The notes: generated by a model not told the origin, from the letters alone. A stretch of DNA of 64,000 nucleotides from Ruegeria spongiae (GCF_023502395.1 NZ_JAMFMB010000004.1:165304-229303), one strand, 5' to 3'; numbered from the stretch's first letter, positions 46,076 through 55,470 are shown. Program-made: numbers and translations.

Positions 46076-47473
46076 TCAGCCGCCGTCCTTGAGCGCGCCG
46101 TTTTCCCAGGTGCCGGATTCCTCCTGACCGCCCGCATAGCGCATCGTGCCTTCGCCCTGGCGTTTGCCATTGCGGAAATTGCCCTCATAGACATCGCCGT
46201 TGGCATAGGTGGCGACGCCGTTGCCGCTGATCTTGCCACCCTGCCACTGGCCGGAATATTTGAACCCGTCTGCCATGGTGATCTCGCCCCGACCCTCACG
46301 CTGACCCTTGTTATAGTCGCCTTTGTAGACAGAGCCATCGGGGTAGGTGGCCGTACCGGTGCCATGGCGTAACCCGTCTTTCCATCCGCCGTCGTAGCGG
46401 TAGCCATCCAGATAGGTCATTACCCCGGTGCCGTGGTTCTTGGCATTCTTGAACTGACCGTTATAGACGATCCCGTTGGCATAGATCGCCTTGCCGTCAC
46501 CCTCGATGACGCCGGCAATCCAGTCGCCCTCATAGCTGGATCCGTCGGGATAGACGATCTTGCCGACCCCGTCGGCCAGATCAGCCCTAAACGCCCCCTC
46601 ATAGACAGAGCCATCTGGGTAGGTGACGCGGCCCGCGCCCTCGATCTGGCCTGCGTTCCAGTCGCCGGTATAGGTATAGCCATCGGTCCCGGTGAACGTA
46701 CCCTGACCGTGGCGCTGATCGTCAGCGAAATCGCCGCTATAGGTGTCGCCATTGGCATAGGTCACCTTGCCGGTGCCTTCGCGGCGGCCCTCGGTCAGTG
46801 TACCTTCGTAGACATCGCCGTTGGGCTGCGTCAGGCGGCCTTCTCCGCTGATCTGCCCATCCGCCCAGAGACCGACATAGACCAGCCCGTCTGGCAGTTT
46901 GAGCGTGCCCTCGCCATGCCGCAGCCCGGCCTTGATCTCGCCCTCGTAGCTTGCGCCATCGGGGTAGGTGATGATGCCGGAGCCTTCCTTGCGGCCTGCA
47001 ACCCAGTCGCCGTCATAGATATAGCCTCCGGGGCTTTGCATGACGCCTTTGCCGTGGTGTTTGGCGTTCTGGAACCCACCCTCGTAGCGCACGCCATTGG
47101 CGTAGGCGGCGATGCCCTGGCCATTGATGACACCGTTCAGCCAGCCGCCCTCGAAGGTGCCGCCATCGGAAAAGGTGATCTTGCCCTTGCCCTCGGGCTT
47201 GCCCTTGACGAAATCGCCCTCGTAGATCGAGCCGTCCGGGAAGCGCGCAACACCCTTGCCGCGAATCTCACCATCAATCCAGTCACCGGTATATTCATAG
47301 CCGTTGGGCAGGCGATAACTGCCGGTGCCATGCTGCAACCCGCCGCGGAACGTGCCCTCATAAACGCCGCCGATATCGTCCTGCTTGGTCAGAACCTGGC
47401 CATCCTGCGCAAACGCGGAGCCTGCTGCCCCGAGTGCAATACCGGCGATGATGGTCCTGCGGATCGTGTTCAT
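46076..47473 (-). CDS. Exported MORN-repeat protein
   Basis: This 465-residue protein has a signal peptide (MNTIRRTIIAGIALGAAGSAFAQ) followed by 19 tandem 23-residue MORN units (18 full and one partial) filling the rest of the chain. Each unit has the pattern Y-G-x-W/F-x-x-G-x-x-x-G-x-G-x-x-x-Y-x-x-G, for example YEGDFVKGKPEGKGKITFSD. I choose ATG 47473 because it gives the signal peptide; the frame stays open to 47566. MORN repeats are commonly linked to membrane or lipid contact in eukaryotes; bacterial exported versions have no clear function. Confidence 0.92.
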   Translation of the reverse strand: MNTIRRTIIAGIALGAAGSAFAQDGQVLTKQDDIGGVYEGTFRGGLQHGTGSYRLPNGYEYTGDWIDGEIRGKGVARFPDGSIYEGDFVKGKPEGKGKITFSDGGTFEGGWLNGVINGQGIAAYANGVRYEGGFQNAKHHGKGVMQSPGGYIYDGDWVAGRKEGSGIITYPDGASYEGEIKAGLRHGEGTLKLPDGLVYVGLWADGQISGEGRLTQPNGDVYEGTLTEGRREGTGKVTYANGDTYSGDFADDQRHGQGTFTGTDGYTYTGDWNAGQIEGAGRVTYPDGSVYEGAFRADLADGVGKIVYPDGSSYEGDWIAGVIEGDGKAIYANGIVYNGQFKNAKNHGTGVMTYLDGYRYDGGWKDGLRHGTGTATYPDGSVYKGDYNKGQREGRGEITMADGFKYSGQWQGGKISGNGVATYANGDVYEGNFRNGKRQGEGTMRYAGGQEESGTWENGALKDGG

Positions 47474-47629
47474 CTGTGCCTCTGTCTGCTCATTTCCGCA
47501 CATCGCTGCACGTGTTTCCGCAAAATTAGGACAGGCGGCCTTCGGGGGCAATGTCTTTTGCCGCATTTGGCTTTCCCTCTCGGCGTGATCTGGTAAATGG
47601 CAGACGGATCTTTACTGCATGAGGGCGGC

Positions 47630-49288
47630 ATGGCTGACAGTTTCCGCATCACACTGGCGCAGCTCAACCCGGTGGTTGGCGACCTTGAGGGCAACGCCGC
47701 CAAGGCGCGTGCGGCATGGCAGGCTGGCAAAGAGGCAGGCGCCGATCTGGTCGCGCTGACCGAGATGTTCATCACCGGCTACAACGCGCAGGATCTGGTG
47801 ATGAAGCCGTCCTTTCATCTGGCAGCGATGGATCAGGTGCGGGCGCTGGCAGCGGACTGTGCCGGGGGACCGGCGTTGGCCGTCGGAGCGCCTTGGGCCG
47901 AGGATGGCAAGCTCTACAACGCCTATTGCATTCTAAAGGACGGCAAGATCACCAGCCGGATGCTGAAGCATCACCTGCCCAATGACACGGTGTTCGACGA
48001 GGTCCGCATCTTTGATGCCGGACCTCTGGGCGGGCCATATTCGGTCGGCAACACCCGCGTAGGGTCGCCCATTTGCGAGGATGGCTGGTTCGAGGATGTG
48101 GCCGAGACGCAGGCCGAGACCGGGGCCGAATTCCTGCTGATCCCCAACGGCTCGCCCTATTACCGCAACAAAATGGATGTGCGGCTGAACCATATGGTGG
48201 CGCGTTCGGTCGAGACCGGCTTGCCGGTGATCTACCTGAACATGGTGGGCGGGCAGGATGATCAGGTCTTTGACGGCGGCACATTTGCGATCAATCCCGG
48301 CGGCGCGTTGGCACTGCGGATGCCGGTCTTTGACGAGGCGATCACCCAGATCGACCTCGAACGCGGCCCCGACGGCTGGCGCATCCAACAAGGCGAGATC
48401 GCACCGCTGCCTGACGAGTGGGAGCAGGACTACCGCTGCATGGTGCAGTCCTTACGCGACTATTGCGGCAAGACCGGGTTCGGCAAGGTGCTTCTGGGCC
48501 TTTCGGGCGGGGTGGATTCCGCGTTGGTCGCGGCCATTGCGGTGGATGCGCTGGGCGCGCAGAATGTCCGCTGCGTGATGTTGCCCTCGGAATATACCAG
48601 TCAGGCGTCGCTGGACGATGCCGAGGCCGTCGCCAAGGCGCTGGGCGTGCGATACGACTACGTGCCGATTTCCGAGGGGCGCGCGGCGATCACCAATACG
48701 CTGGCCCCGCTTTTCGAGGGCACTGAGCCGGGCTTAACCGAAGAGAACATTCAGTCGCGCCTGCGCGGTCTGCTGCTGATGGCGCTTTCCAACAAGTTTG
48801 GCGAGATGCTGCTGACCACCGGCAACAAGTCCGAGGTGGCGGTGGGCTATGCCACGATCTATGGCGACATGGCGGGCGGCTATAATCCGATCAAGGACCT
48901 CTACAAGACCCGCGTGTTCGAGACCTGTCGCTGGCGCAACACCAATCACCGCAACTGGATGATGGGCCCGGCGGGCGAGGTGATACGACCCTCGGTGATC
49001 GACAAGCCACCAAGCGCGGAACTGCGCGATGACCAGAAGGACAGCGACAGCCTGCCGGATTATCCCGAACTGGACGCGATTCTGGATATTCTGGTCGACC
49101 GGGACGGATCGATCGCCGATTGCGTGGCGGCCGGGTTTGACGCCGAGACCGCAGGCCGGGTCGAGCATCTGGTCTATATCAGCGAATATAAGCGTTTCCA
49201 GTCCGCCCCCGGTGCCCGGCTCACGCCGCGCGCCTTCTGGTTGGATCGCCGCTACCCGATCTTAAACCGGTGGCGCGGCAGAACGTGA
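47630..49288 (+). CDS. nadE: Glutamine-dependent NAD+ synthetase
   Basis: This 552-residue two-domain enzyme makes NAD+ from nicotinate adenine dinucleotide. The N-terminal nitrilase-type glutaminase has its E-K-C triad in ALTEMFITGY, LKHHLPND and CEDGWF (about 46, 114, 150). The C-terminal synthetase has the PP-loop LLGLSGGVDSALVAAIA (about 290) and TTGNKSEVAVGYATIYGDMAGGYNPI. ATG 47630 is preceded by GAGGG. The gap to the divergent MORN gene is 156 bases. Confidence 0.96.
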   Translation: MADSFRITLAQLNPVVGDLEGNAAKARAAWQAGKEAGADLVALTEMFITGYNAQDLVMKPSFHLAAMDQVRALAADCAGGPALAVGAPWAEDGKLYNAYCILKDGKITSRMLKHHLPNDTVFDEVRIFDAGPLGGPYSVGNTRVGSPICEDGWFEDVAETQAETGAEFLLIPNGSPYYRNKMDVRLNHMVARSVETGLPVIYLNMVGGQDDQVFDGGTFAINPGGALALRMPVFDEAITQIDLERGPDGWRIQQGEIAPLPDEWEQDYRCMVQSLRDYCGKTGFGKVLLGLSGGVDSALVAAIAVDALGAQNVRCVMLPSEYTSQASLDDAEAVAKALGVRYDYVPISEGRAAITNTLAPLFEGTEPGLTEENIQSRLRGLLLMALSNKFGEMLLTTGNKSEVAVGYATIYGDMAGGYNPIKDLYKTRVFETCRWRNTNHRNWMMGPAGEVIRPSVIDKPPSAELRDDQKDSDSLPDYPELDAILDILVDRDGSIADCVAAGFDAETAGRVEHLVYISEYKRFQSAPGARLTPRAFWLDRRYPILNRWRGRT

Positions 49289-49318
49289 TCAGGGAATCAC
49301 AACCCTAGGTATGTGTTA

Positions 49319-49378
49319 GCGCTTGAAGCGCAACCACATTTGTGCCACATTTGCGTCCAACAAACTCCACATTTGTGG
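49319..49378. repeat. Palindrome plus 11-bp tandem repeat array
   Basis: A 13-bp palindrome (GCGCTT-G-AAGCGC, 49319-49331) is followed by four consecutive 11-base units from 49334. Units 1 (CCACATTTGTG), 2 (CCACATTTGCG) and 4 (CCACATTTGTG, 49367-49377) agree, while unit 3 is diverged. The 11-base step places all copies on one face of the helix, as expected for a protein that binds in a row. It lies in the gap after nadE, 108 bases before the next small gene. Confidence 0.7.
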
Positions 49379-49485
49379 AAGAACCGTCGCATTTCAATTG
49401 CGATTACAAAGGCTTGTCCGAGCAGCAAGGCCCGCGCATCCGACGGCGGATGCGGTCGACGTACTGAACTGCTTGGGGATATGCC

Positions 49486-49773
49486 ATGACAGATAAATCC
49501 GTTTACGTGCCGTTTAAACGAACGGATTGGACGCCCGCGAAACCAAAGCGGAAGCCCTCCAGGGACGTGTTTTCCGAGGAAGCCATTCGCGCCTTTATGG
49601 ACAAACATATCAGCGAGACCGCCGGGCCGTCCCCGCAAATGCGCGGCTTGAAAGAGCGCCGCGCGCGCGCAACGGCCCAGACCGAGCCGACACCGTTCGA
49701 GCATATGCAGACGCCCGAAGATCGCTGGCAAGGTCGGCTTGGCGCGCTGCTGAGCCGCCTTCGCAACCGGTGA
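49486..49773 (+). CDS. Small hypothetical protein
   Basis: This is a 95-residue basic, soluble protein (MTDKSVYVPFKRTDW...) with a Pro/Lys-rich start, a central helix (SEEAIRAFMDKHI) and an Arg-rich end (GRLGALLSRLRNR). No family is recognised. A GGGGAT site precedes the ATG. An 8-bp hairpin (CGCATCCG/CGGATGCG, 49435-49454) and the 11-bp repeat array lie in its upstream region and may regulate it. Confidence 0.65.
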   Translation: MTDKSVYVPFKRTDWTPAKPKRKPSRDVFSEEAIRAFMDKHISETAGPSPQMRGLKERRARATAQTEPTPFEHMQTPEDRWQGRLGALLSRLRNR

Positions 49774-49942
49774 GAGACCTGCCACCCATCCGAGGCCAAT
49801 CAAAGCGTCCCGGCCCCAGAAAAAACCACGAAACCCTCAAGCAATCCTCAGCCCATCCGCAAGCGTGACCTCTGCGGGTCAGTTATCTGTTTTTCACCGC
49901 AGCAAAATCGGCACCCTGCCGACCCAGATACGGAGAAAAGCG

Positions 49943-50563
49943 ATGAAACTGCTGAAGAAAGGTGCCAAGGGCGCCCCCGTCAAGAAAGTTCAGGAAAAGC
50001 TCAACAAATCCGGGGCCAAACCGAAAGTGAGTGTGAACGGGGTGTTTGATGAGGCGATGCTGACTGCGGTCAAGGCGTTCCAGAAAAAGCACAAGCTGAA
50101 GATCGACGGCATTGTCGGCGACAACACGATGACGGCGCTGGATGCGCGCGGCAAGGCGCCGAAATGGGGCGTCAAGGACATCTCGCGCGGGCTGAAGCAG
50201 TTGAAGGCGAAGCAGAAGGACCTCAACGATTCCCGGATCGAGATCGCGGTGCTGGCCGGAGAGCACCACAAGAACAAGGACCTCAAGGCGTTCTACCGGA
50301 TCTTCAACATCTCGGCCGAGACCTATGCGAAATACCTGCACCAGTTCACCAAGGACATGGAGCGGATCGACGAGTTGCGGGTGGACTTCCAGCGCTACCT
50401 GAAGGGCAAACCGCATGAACAGAAATTGGCCGAGAGCGAAGCGCAGGATATCTTCAAGGAGGCCCAGAAGAAGAACAAGATCGCGCTGAAACTGGAACGC
50501 ATCTTTGAACGCGACCACGATATGTTCCTGCAGAAGCTGGACGATACGGCGGTGGCAGCGTGA
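49943..50563 (+). CDS. Cytosolic-looking peptidoglycan-binding-domain protein
   Basis: This 206-residue protein has an N-terminal PG_binding_1 domain (about 1-68: LLKKGAKGAPVKKVQEKLNKSG ... VNGVFDEAMLTAVKAFQKKHKLKIDGIVGDNTMTAL) followed by a highly charged helical region (70-206) that is probably a coiled coil. No signal peptide is present, which is unusual for a peptidoglycan-binding domain and recalls phage or secreted-toxin-like proteins. ATG 49943 has a GGAGAAAAG site. The function is unknown. Confidence 0.8.
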   Translation: MKLLKKGAKGAPVKKVQEKLNKSGAKPKVSVNGVFDEAMLTAVKAFQKKHKLKIDGIVGDNTMTALDARGKAPKWGVKDISRGLKQLKAKQKDLNDSRIEIAVLAGEHHKNKDLKAFYRIFNISAETYAKYLHQFTKDMERIDELRVDFQRYLKGKPHEQKLAESEAQDIFKEAQKKNKIALKLERIFERDHDMFLQKLDDTAVAA

Positions 50564-50590
50564 CGAGGGCGAAGCACATGACCGTTGAAT

Positions 50591-51493
50591 TCAGCTGTCA
50601 CGTGCTTGTTTCTTCTCAATGTAGGCTTCATATCCCAGTACAAGTGCTTTCCTCTGTGGACAGTCTTGTAGGTTAACCAATTGAAGAGCGTAATAGAGAG
50701 ACCAGCATTCGTCGTCCATGCGGCTGCTGGAGAAGCTGCCCTCCTTGAATACTTCACTACGAAGCTTGAAGAGTCGAAAGACTTCATGGTTTGCTTTTTC
50801 CGACCCAAGTTCATTAATAAAGTAGTTCTGACGCTTCGTTCCGTTGCCGGACGCTCCGTGAAGGTTGTGGACGCAGGCTTCGAATGCAAGCCACATCAGA
50901 ATAAATCGCTCCTGGGGGAACTTCTGAGCGACTGCCTTATCTAAGAGGAATGAAGCCTCTTGCGGGACATCGCGAATCAAGGCGTCCGAGATAGGAGGAG
51001 TGTCCCATCGGTTGATGTCTTGAGTGTCAAATGGGCTCGCAAAGCTAACTTCTGAATAAGGCCCTCGATCTTGATCCAATGCCGAAAACTCAGAATGCAA
51101 TATGAGCTCTCTGGCCACTGCAATTCCAAAAATCAGCCGAAGTGCACTGACGACCTGTATCGCCTTTTCGGGTGATTTCGAAAGGTCGCTTTCTGATCTA
51201 AATCCAAGAACCAGCCGTAAGTGGTTGCTCTCAGCGGGTATGGAAAGTTGCTGGTCACGAACCAGACACTGCCCATCTTCCCTATAGTACCTAAGCCATA
51301 CAACACGCGCACTTTTTTCGTCAGATGGTCTCACTATGGAAACACTAACATTTTTGTAGCCATTGCGGTCTAGAAAGCGCCGGAGCAAAGGTAAGTCACT
51401 CGTTTGGAGCGCTGAGCTCCAAATAGCCTCTTCAAAGAACTGGAAGCCTTCGGCCTCCAATTCTGAAACCAACTTGGACCTACTGTAAATCAC
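50591..51493 (-). CDS. Low-GC accessory protein with possible HEPN/ApeA-like C-terminus
   Basis: This is a 300-residue protein of no recognised family. The C-terminal third contains ERFILMWLAFEACVHNLHGASGNGTKRQNYFINELG and VFRLFKLRSEVFKEGSF, which resemble the helical core of HEPN/ApeA-like domains; the usual RxxxxH is only approximate (RSEVFK). A hand count over 51061-51180 gives about 49% G+C, against about 68% over 52021-52080 in ettA, so it is probably a transferred gene. The GTG at 51493 overlaps the ettA stop (GTGA), so it may be translated by coupling to ettA. An RNA-targeting or defence role is only a suggestion. Confidence 0.65.
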   Translation of the reverse strand: MIYSRSKLVSELEAEGFQFFEEAIWSSALQTSDLPLLRRFLDRNGYKNVSVSIVRPSDEKSARVVWLRYYREDGQCLVRDQQLSIPAESNHLRLVLGFRSESDLSKSPEKAIQVVSALRLIFGIAVARELILHSEFSALDQDRGPYSEVSFASPFDTQDINRWDTPPISDALIRDVPQEASFLLDKAVAQKFPQERFILMWLAFEACVHNLHGASGNGTKRQNYFINELGSEKANHEVFRLFKLRSEVFKEGSFSSSRMDDECWSLYYALQLVNLQDCPQRKALVLGYEAYIEKKQARDS

Positions 51494-53145
51494 CTCACAA
51501 ACTTTTTGTGCTTCAACCGCTTGGGCTCCAGCGCGTCCGGGCCAAGGCGGCGTTTCTTGTCCTCTTCGTAGTCTTCGAAGTTGCCCTCGAACCATTCCAC
51601 ATGGGCGTCGCCTTCGAAGGCGAGGATGTGTGTGCAGATGCGGTCGAGGAAGAAGCGGTCGTGCGAGATGACCACGGCGCAGCCGGCGAAATCGACCAGG
51701 GCGTCTTCCAGCGCGCGCAGGGTTTCGACGTCGAGGTCGTTGGTGGGTTCGTCGAGCAGCAGCACGTTGCCGCCCTCTTTCAGCAGACGCGCCATGTGGA
51801 CGCGGTTGCGTTCACCACCCGACAGCAGCGAGACCTTTTTCTGCTGGTCGCCACCCTTGAAGTTGAAGGACGAGCAATAGGCGCGGGAATTGACCTGCGC
51901 GTCGCCCAGTTGGATGATCTCGGCGCCGCCGGTGATCGCCTCCCACACGGTGTCATTGTCGGCCAGATCGTCGCGCGACTGGTCCACGTAGGACAGATGC
52001 ACCGTATCACCCAGCGAGATGGCGCCCGCGTCGGGCTGTTCCTGACCGGTGAGCATCTTGAAGAGCGTCGATTTGCCGGCACCGTTGGGGCCGATCACGC
52101 CGACGATGCCGCCGGGGGGCAGGGCGAAATCCAGCCCTTCGATCAGTTGCTTATCGCCCATGTGTTTGGACAGGCCCTCGACCTCGATCACCTTGCCGCC
52201 AAGGCGTTGGCCGTTGGGAATGACGATCTGGGCGCGGGTGAGTTTTTCGCGTTCCGACTGACTTGCCAGATCGTTATAGGCGTTGATCCGCGCCTTGGAT
52301 TTGGCTTGGCGGGCTTTCTGGCCCTGACGCATCCAGTCCAATTCGCGTTGCAGGGTTTTCTGCTTGGACTTGTCCTCGCGGGCTTCCTGCTCCAGCCGCT
52401 TGGCCTTCTGTTCCAGCCAGGCGGAGTAGTTGCCTTCGTAGGGGATGCCGCGACCGCGGTCGAGTTCGAGGATCCAGCCGGTGATGCTGTCCAGGAAATA
52501 GCGGTCGTGGGTGACGATCAGGATGGTGCCCTTGTAGTCGATCAGGTGCTGTTGCAGCCAGGCGATGGTTTCGGCGTCCAGGTGGTTGGTCGGTTCATCG
52601 AGCAGCAGCATGTCGGGGGCTTGCAGCAGCAGTTTGCACAGCGCGACCCGGCGTTTCTCACCGCCCGAAAGGTTGGCGATATTGGCATCGTCGGGGGGGC
52701 AGCGCAGGGCCTCCATCGAGACGTCGATTTGGCTGTCGAGGTCCCAGAGGTTCTCGGCGTCGATCTTGTCCTGCAGTGCGGCCATCTCCTCGGCGGTCTC
52801 ATCCGAGTAGTTCATCGCCAGCTCATTATAGCGGTCGAGGATGTCTTTCTTGGCTTTCACGCCCAGCATCACATTTTCGCGTACGGAAAGGCTTTCGTCC
52901 AGCTGCGGCTCCTGCGGGAGGTAGCCAACCTTGGCGCCTTCGGCGGCCCAGGCCTCGCCGGTGAAATCCTTGTCGAGGCCCGCCATGATCTTCATAAGGG
53001 TCGATTTACCCGCGCCGTTGACGCCGACGACACCGATCTTCACGCCGGGCAGGAAGGACAGGTGGATGTTTTCAAAGCATTTCTTGCCACCGGGGTAGGT
53101 CTTGGAAACACCCTGCATGTGGTAGACATATTGATAGGCGGCCAT
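51490..53145 (-). CDS. ettA: Energy-dependent translational throttle protein EttA
   Basis: This 551-residue ABC-F protein binds the ribosomal E site and gates initiation by ADP/ATP ratio. Two ABC domains are present: Walker A GVNGAGKSTLMK (about 40) and GPNGAGKSTLFK (about 350), signatures LSGGEKRRVAL and LSGGERNRVHM, and Walker B LLLDEPTNHLD and LLLDEPTNDLD. The arm and linker region (RLEQEAREDKSKQKTLQRELDWMRQGQKARQAKSKARI) lies between. Its ending RLKHKKF fits EttA. The low-GC gene downstream overlaps its stop codon. Confidence 0.95.
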   Translation of the reverse strand: MAAYQYVYHMQGVSKTYPGGKKCFENIHLSFLPGVKIGVVGVNGAGKSTLMKIMAGLDKDFTGEAWAAEGAKVGYLPQEPQLDESLSVRENVMLGVKAKKDILDRYNELAMNYSDETAEEMAALQDKIDAENLWDLDSQIDVSMEALRCPPDDANIANLSGGEKRRVALCKLLLQAPDMLLLDEPTNHLDAETIAWLQQHLIDYKGTILIVTHDRYFLDSITGWILELDRGRGIPYEGNYSAWLEQKAKRLEQEAREDKSKQKTLQRELDWMRQGQKARQAKSKARINAYNDLASQSEREKLTRAQIVIPNGQRLGGKVIEVEGLSKHMGDKQLIEGLDFALPPGGIVGVIGPNGAGKSTLFKMLTGQEQPDAGAISLGDTVHLSYVDQSRDDLADNDTVWEAITGGAEIIQLGDAQVNSRAYCSSFNFKGGDQQKKVSLLSGGERNRVHMARLLKEGGNVLLLDEPTNDLDVETLRALEDALVDFAGCAVVISHDRFFLDRICTHILAFEGDAHVEWFEGNFEDYEEDKKRRLGPDALEPKRLKHKKFVR

Positions 53146-53284
53146 TTGATGTCCTTTGAGGCGGAGAAGTCAGGTTGGGCGGTGTGATAGCGAAGCCGCG
53201 CGGGCGGGGCAAGCTGGCGAATGGTGATTGGCAGGCGGGGCTGCCGATTGACATGGGCGGGAAACTCTGGGCAGAGCAAAAACC

Positions 53285-53911
53285 ATGAAACACGCGTTTC
53301 CACAGGTCGGGGCCGGGCAGATCGTCGGGCTGTTCGGAGGGTCGTTCGACCCGCCGCACCGCGGCCATGTCCATGTCACGCTTGAGGCGATGAAGGCTTT
53401 TGGTCTGGACCGGGTGTGGTGGCTGGTCTCGCCGGGCAATCCTTTGAAGGAGCGCGGGCCGGCCCCGATGGCACAGCGCATGGCGGCGGCGCAGGCGATG
53501 ATGCGGCATCCCCGGGTCGAGGTCACGGATATCGAGGCGCGGCTGGGCACGCGGGCCACGGCGGACACCATCCGGCGGCTGCGAGCGCTGTATCCACAGG
53601 TGCGGTTTGTGTGGCTGATGGGCGCGGACAATCTGGCGCAATTCCATCAATGGCAGGACTGGCGCTACATCATGGATGTCGTGCCCATAGGGGTGGTCGC
53701 GCGCCCCGGTGAACGCATCTCGGCCCGGATGTCGCCTGCGGCGCGGACCTATCGCAAATGGCGGCTGGACGGGCAGGCGCGGCACCTGTTGGGTCAGGCG
53801 CAGGCTCCCGCCTGGTGTTTCGTCAATGCGCCGATGATCGACCTCAGTTCCACCGGGCTGCGGGCTCAGGGCGAGTGGATCGCGCAAGAGGCGAGCTTAT
53901 CTGGCCGATAG
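53285..53911 (+). CDS. nadD: Nicotinate-nucleotide adenylyltransferase
   Basis: This 208-residue enzyme of NAD synthesis has the nucleotidyltransferase motif [21 protein letters not shown] (about 13-33, including the HxGH-type HRGH), [12 protein letters not shown] and the C-terminal ISARMSP / [10 protein letters not shown] (ISSTxIR type). It is divergent from ettA. The usual partner rsfS is absent downstream; dacB follows instead. Confidence 0.95.
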   Translation: MKHAFPQVGAGQIVGLFGGSFDPPHRGHVHVTLEAMKAFGLDRVWWLVSPGNPLKERGPAPMAQRMAAAQAMMRHPRVEVTDIEARLGTRATADTIRRLRALYPQVRFVWLMGADNLAQFHQWQDWRYIMDVVPIGVVARPGERISARMSPAARTYRKWRLDGQARHLLGQAQAPAWCFVNAPMIDLSSTGLRAQGEWIAQEASLSGR

Positions 53912-53991
53912 CGGCGTCAAGTTGCAACATTAAATTGTAAAACTGCAATTGTCCGGTTGCCCCGGGATTCAGGCATCGGTTTTATACCGGC

Positions 53992-55467
53992 ATGAGATAT
54001 CACGTTTCCAGACGCGCCTTTTTGGGCGGTGCGGCCTCCCTGGCTTTGGGTGGACCTGCGCTGGCTGCTGCACCGCAGACCTCTCTAAGGCCCCAGGCGC
54101 GGGTCAAGCGCAGTGCGGCAGAGCGTGTTATCGCTGCTTCGGGGCTGTCGGGCGAAGTGGCCTATGCGGTGGGTGATGCCTCGACCGGGGAAATACTTGA
54201 GACGGTCGGGGGCGAGGTGGGGTTGCCGCCTGCCAGTGTGGCCAAGGCGCTGACCGCACTTTACGCGATGGCGGCGCTGGGGCCGGACCACCGCTATGAG
54301 ACGCGGCTGATTGCGGATGGCCGGATCGAGGACGGGGTGCTGCATGGCAACCTGATCCTTGCGGGAGGGAGCGATCCGACTCTGGATACCGAAGCACTTG
54401 CCCAGATGGCCAAACAGTTGCGGGAATCCGGCCTGCGCGAGGTGCGCGGCGTCTTCAAGGTCTATAACGGCGCGTTGCCGCACACGCGCAGTATCGATCC
54501 CGACCAGCCGGACCATCTGGGCTATAGCCCGGCGGTTTCGGGGATCGCGCTGAATTACAATCGGGTGCATTTCGAGTGGAAACGCGGTCTGAAAGGATAC
54601 GCGGTGACCATGGATGCCCGGACCAAGAATTACAGACCGCAGGTCAGCATGGCCCGGATGCAGGTCGTGAACCGGCGGATGCCGGTCTATACCTACGAAG
54701 AAGCCGCGCGGCTCGACAAATGGACAGTCGCCAGCCAGGCACTTGGCAATGGTGGGGCGCGGTGGCTGCCGGTACGCAAACCGGCGCATTACGCGGGCGA
54801 TGTGTTTCAGACCCTGGCGCGGGTAAACGGCATTGTGCTGGGCAAGGTCAATGTCACGCAAGCCCGGACCGGTGGCGCCATTCTGGTGCGCCATGAAAGT
54901 AAACCGCTAGTGGATATCCTGCGCGGCATGCTGAAATACTCAAACAACCTGACCGCCGAGATGGTCGGGATGAGCGCAACCAGCGCCCTTTACGGGCGTC
55001 CCGCCTCCCTGCCTGCCTCGGCAAAATCCATGAGTGAATGGGCGGCAGAGACCTACGGGATGCAAAACACGCTAATGGTCGATCACTCCGGGCTTGGCGA
55101 TGGCTCGCGTATGGCCCCAGAGGATCTGGTGCGCGCGCTTGTTGCTGCACAGAAGGTCGATGAGTTGCAGCCTCTGCTGAAACGGTTTGCGATGCGCGAT
55201 TCCGAGGGCCGTGAGAATCGCGCGCATCCGATCCGGGTGGCGGCGAAGACCGGTACGCTCAATTTCGTATCCGCGCTGGGCGGCTATGCCACCGGGGCGG
55301 ACGGGCGCGATCTGGCCTTCGCCATCTTTACCGCTGATATGGAAAAACGCGGCAAGATCGCCCGCGCCGACCGGGAAGTGCCGCCGGGCGCGCGGGCATG
55401 GAACCGTCGGTCGCGCCGGTTGCAGCAGAAGCTGATCGAACGTTGGAGTGCGCTCTATGGGAGTTGA
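53992..55467 (+). CDS. dacB: D-alanyl-D-alanine carboxypeptidase/endopeptidase (PBP4 class)
   Basis: This 491-residue exported class C PBP has a Tat-like signal (SRRAFLGGAASLALGGPALAAA) and the three penicillin-interacting motifs: SVAK (about 82), SNN in YSNNLTAEMVG (about 316) and KTG in AAKTGTLNFVSALGGY (about 418). It trims or cleaves peptidoglycan peptide bridges in the periplasm. It is convergent with the terB-like gene, 3 bases apart. Confidence 0.93.
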   Translation: MRYHVSRRAFLGGAASLALGGPALAAAPQTSLRPQARVKRSAAERVIAASGLSGEVAYAVGDASTGEILETVGGEVGLPPASVAKALTALYAMAALGPDHRYETRLIADGRIEDGVLHGNLILAGGSDPTLDTEALAQMAKQLRESGLREVRGVFKVYNGALPHTRSIDPDQPDHLGYSPAVSGIALNYNRVHFEWKRGLKGYAVTMDARTKNYRPQVSMARMQVVNRRMPVYTYEEAARLDKWTVASQALGNGGARWLPVRKPAHYAGDVFQTLARVNGIVLGKVNVTQARTGGAILVRHESKPLVDILRGMLKYSNNLTAEMVGMSATSALYGRPASLPASAKSMSEWAAETYGMQNTLMVDHSGLGDGSRMAPEDLVRALVAAQKVDELQPLLKRFAMRDSEGRENRAHPIRVAAKTGTLNFVSALGGYATGADGRDLAFAIFTADMEKRGKIARADREVPPGARAWNRRSRRLQQKLIERWSALYGS

Positions 55468-55470
55468 AGC

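Noticed and set aside
51508..53187. Open frame of 559 codons antisense to ettA
   Set aside because: Its sequence mirrors ettA codon positions and shows no domain of its own.
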